Positions 63,110 to 64,000 of a DNA stretch of 64,000 bases are shown here, in pieces. A program made the translations under genes and the position numbers. The stretch lies in the NCBI GenBank assembly GCA_949752795.1, contig OX457070.1, positions 27,366,588-27,430,587 of the forward strand, in the 5' to 3' direction. Source of the DNA: Hyperoodon ampullatus (lineage: Eukaryota > Chordata > Mammalia > Artiodactyla > Ziphiidae). The notes beneath the pieces were generated by a model, which was not told the DNA's origin, did no database searches, and worked only from the letters and a program-made list of their open reading frames with translations. Position 1 is the first letter of the stretch, and each line of letters opens with the position of its first letter.

Positions 63110-63730
63110 GAAGCTTTTCTTTTTGATTTGTTACATTGTGAAGTATTTCTTACATATTGAAGAGCATTAAAGAATAACAATAAAGCAAATAATGTGGAAC
63201 CACCACTCAGGACGAGAAAATGAACTCTTCCAGATCTGGTACTAACCCAGTGAAACTCACCTCAATTGCACACTATTCCCTTTCCATCCTCTTCAATTTT
63301 GGGCTTATTATTCTGTTTCCTACCTTGGAATGTAGCCTTAAGCAGAATAATATTTCGTGTTGCCTACCATCTTGTAAATAGAATCATTCTTCTTTTACTC
63401 GTTTCTTTTGCTCCACGTTATGAATTTTGAGATTCCCCAAAATTATGTTGATATGTGGAGTTGTGGTTAATTTTTTTCACTACTGTATAATATTCCATTA
63501 TATATTTAAACATACCTTGATTTATCTATCCATTCTACAGTGAATTGTTTCCATGTTTTTTTCTCCATAGGCAATGCTACTATGAATGTTCATGTGGCCT
63601 GATGAACAAATTCCAGAGGTTCTTTAGAAATAGGTTGTAGGATACATGAGTGGGAGTGTTCAGCTTTACAAGATGATGTCAAGACTGTTTCCTAAAGTTT
63701 GTTCTTCCTGTGTGGTTGTTCACTCCTGAT
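63110..63730 (-). mobile_element. Old L1 3' UTR fragment, minus strand
   Basis: Resembles the 3' UTR of ancient L1s read in reverse: ttgtgaagtatttcttacat at the start, later tgtataatattccattatat, then aatgctactatgaatgttca. It is diverged and non-coding. The last 270 bases of the window, 63731-64000, show nothing that I recognise. Confidence 0.65.
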
Positions 63731-64000
63731 ACCGTCCTAATGCTTCCATCAAGAACATAGTCTAAACTCTATGGTCTGATGAGTTAATTTGATAGAGATT
63801 AATGGTTTCATGGCAGGAAAGAGGGCATTTGGCTCTTGAATGCCTTGCAGTGTGAACTTGCTGGGGCCTGTAGCAGTCGCTTGGAGACTCAGCATAGTTT
63901 CCAGGGAGATCTATACAAACAAGAAAGAAGACCATCACTGTAACCTCATGGCTGGCAGAGATGACAAAAAGGATGGCTGGGTAGCTTGCTGGCTCTAATG

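Overview
The window is vertebrate nuclear DNA, most likely from a cetacean. The evidence is dispersed repeats with target-site duplications, GT-AG introns, a CpG island, and two copies of a tRNA-derived SINE that ends (minus strand) in the CHR-type motif found in whales, hippos and ruminants; these two copies closely resemble the form I know from whales. It is not bacterial: there are no operons, phage genes or CRISPR arrays. The only protein-coding gene I can support is CYP26B1 on the plus strand, a retinoic-acid 4-hydroxylase of the cytochrome P450 family. Its six coding exons join into 512 codons plus a stop, the usual length for the orthologue, with all splice sites GT-AG and every junction in phase 0.

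Layout. 1-11.3 kb is 5' flanking DNA. It holds an old plus-strand L1 tail, an L2-like element split by a MIR, three of the four dinucleotide tracts upstream of the gene, a promoter-like TATA/GC-box block near 7.08 kb, and a dense array of nuclear-receptor half-sites at 9.66-9.81 kb that includes a consensus DR5. About 11.3-18.4 kb is a large CpG island with the fourth dinucleotide tract, two candidate TATA boxes, a G-quadruplex motif, the 5' leader, exons 1 and 2, and AT-rich islands in intron 1. 18.4-29.6 kb holds the long intron 2 and exons 3-6. 29.6-32.65 kb is a roughly 3 kb 3' UTR ending at an AATAAA signal. 32.65-35.6 kb is unique 3' flank with a relaxed DR5. About 35.9-55.0 kb is a nest of minus-strand L1 elements. 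55.3-64 kb is mostly unique DNA with one SINE and old repeat remnants.

How it fits together. CYP26B1 clears retinoic acid, and genes of this family are induced by their own substrate. The DR5 candidates at -4 kb, near the promoter and downstream of the gene are therefore plausible feedback elements, but all are sequence-only predictions. The L1 nest can be read as layers: an ancient L1 was broken by a near full-length L1, by a second L1 carrying an apparent 3' transduction, and by a 1.1 kb non-L1 retrocopy. Those insertions were later hit by SINEs and a short L1 fragment. Matching target-site duplications mark six of these events. I saw no new enzyme system. The points most worth a second look are the candidate retinoic-acid response elements, the tandem L1 3' ends and the orphan retrocopy.
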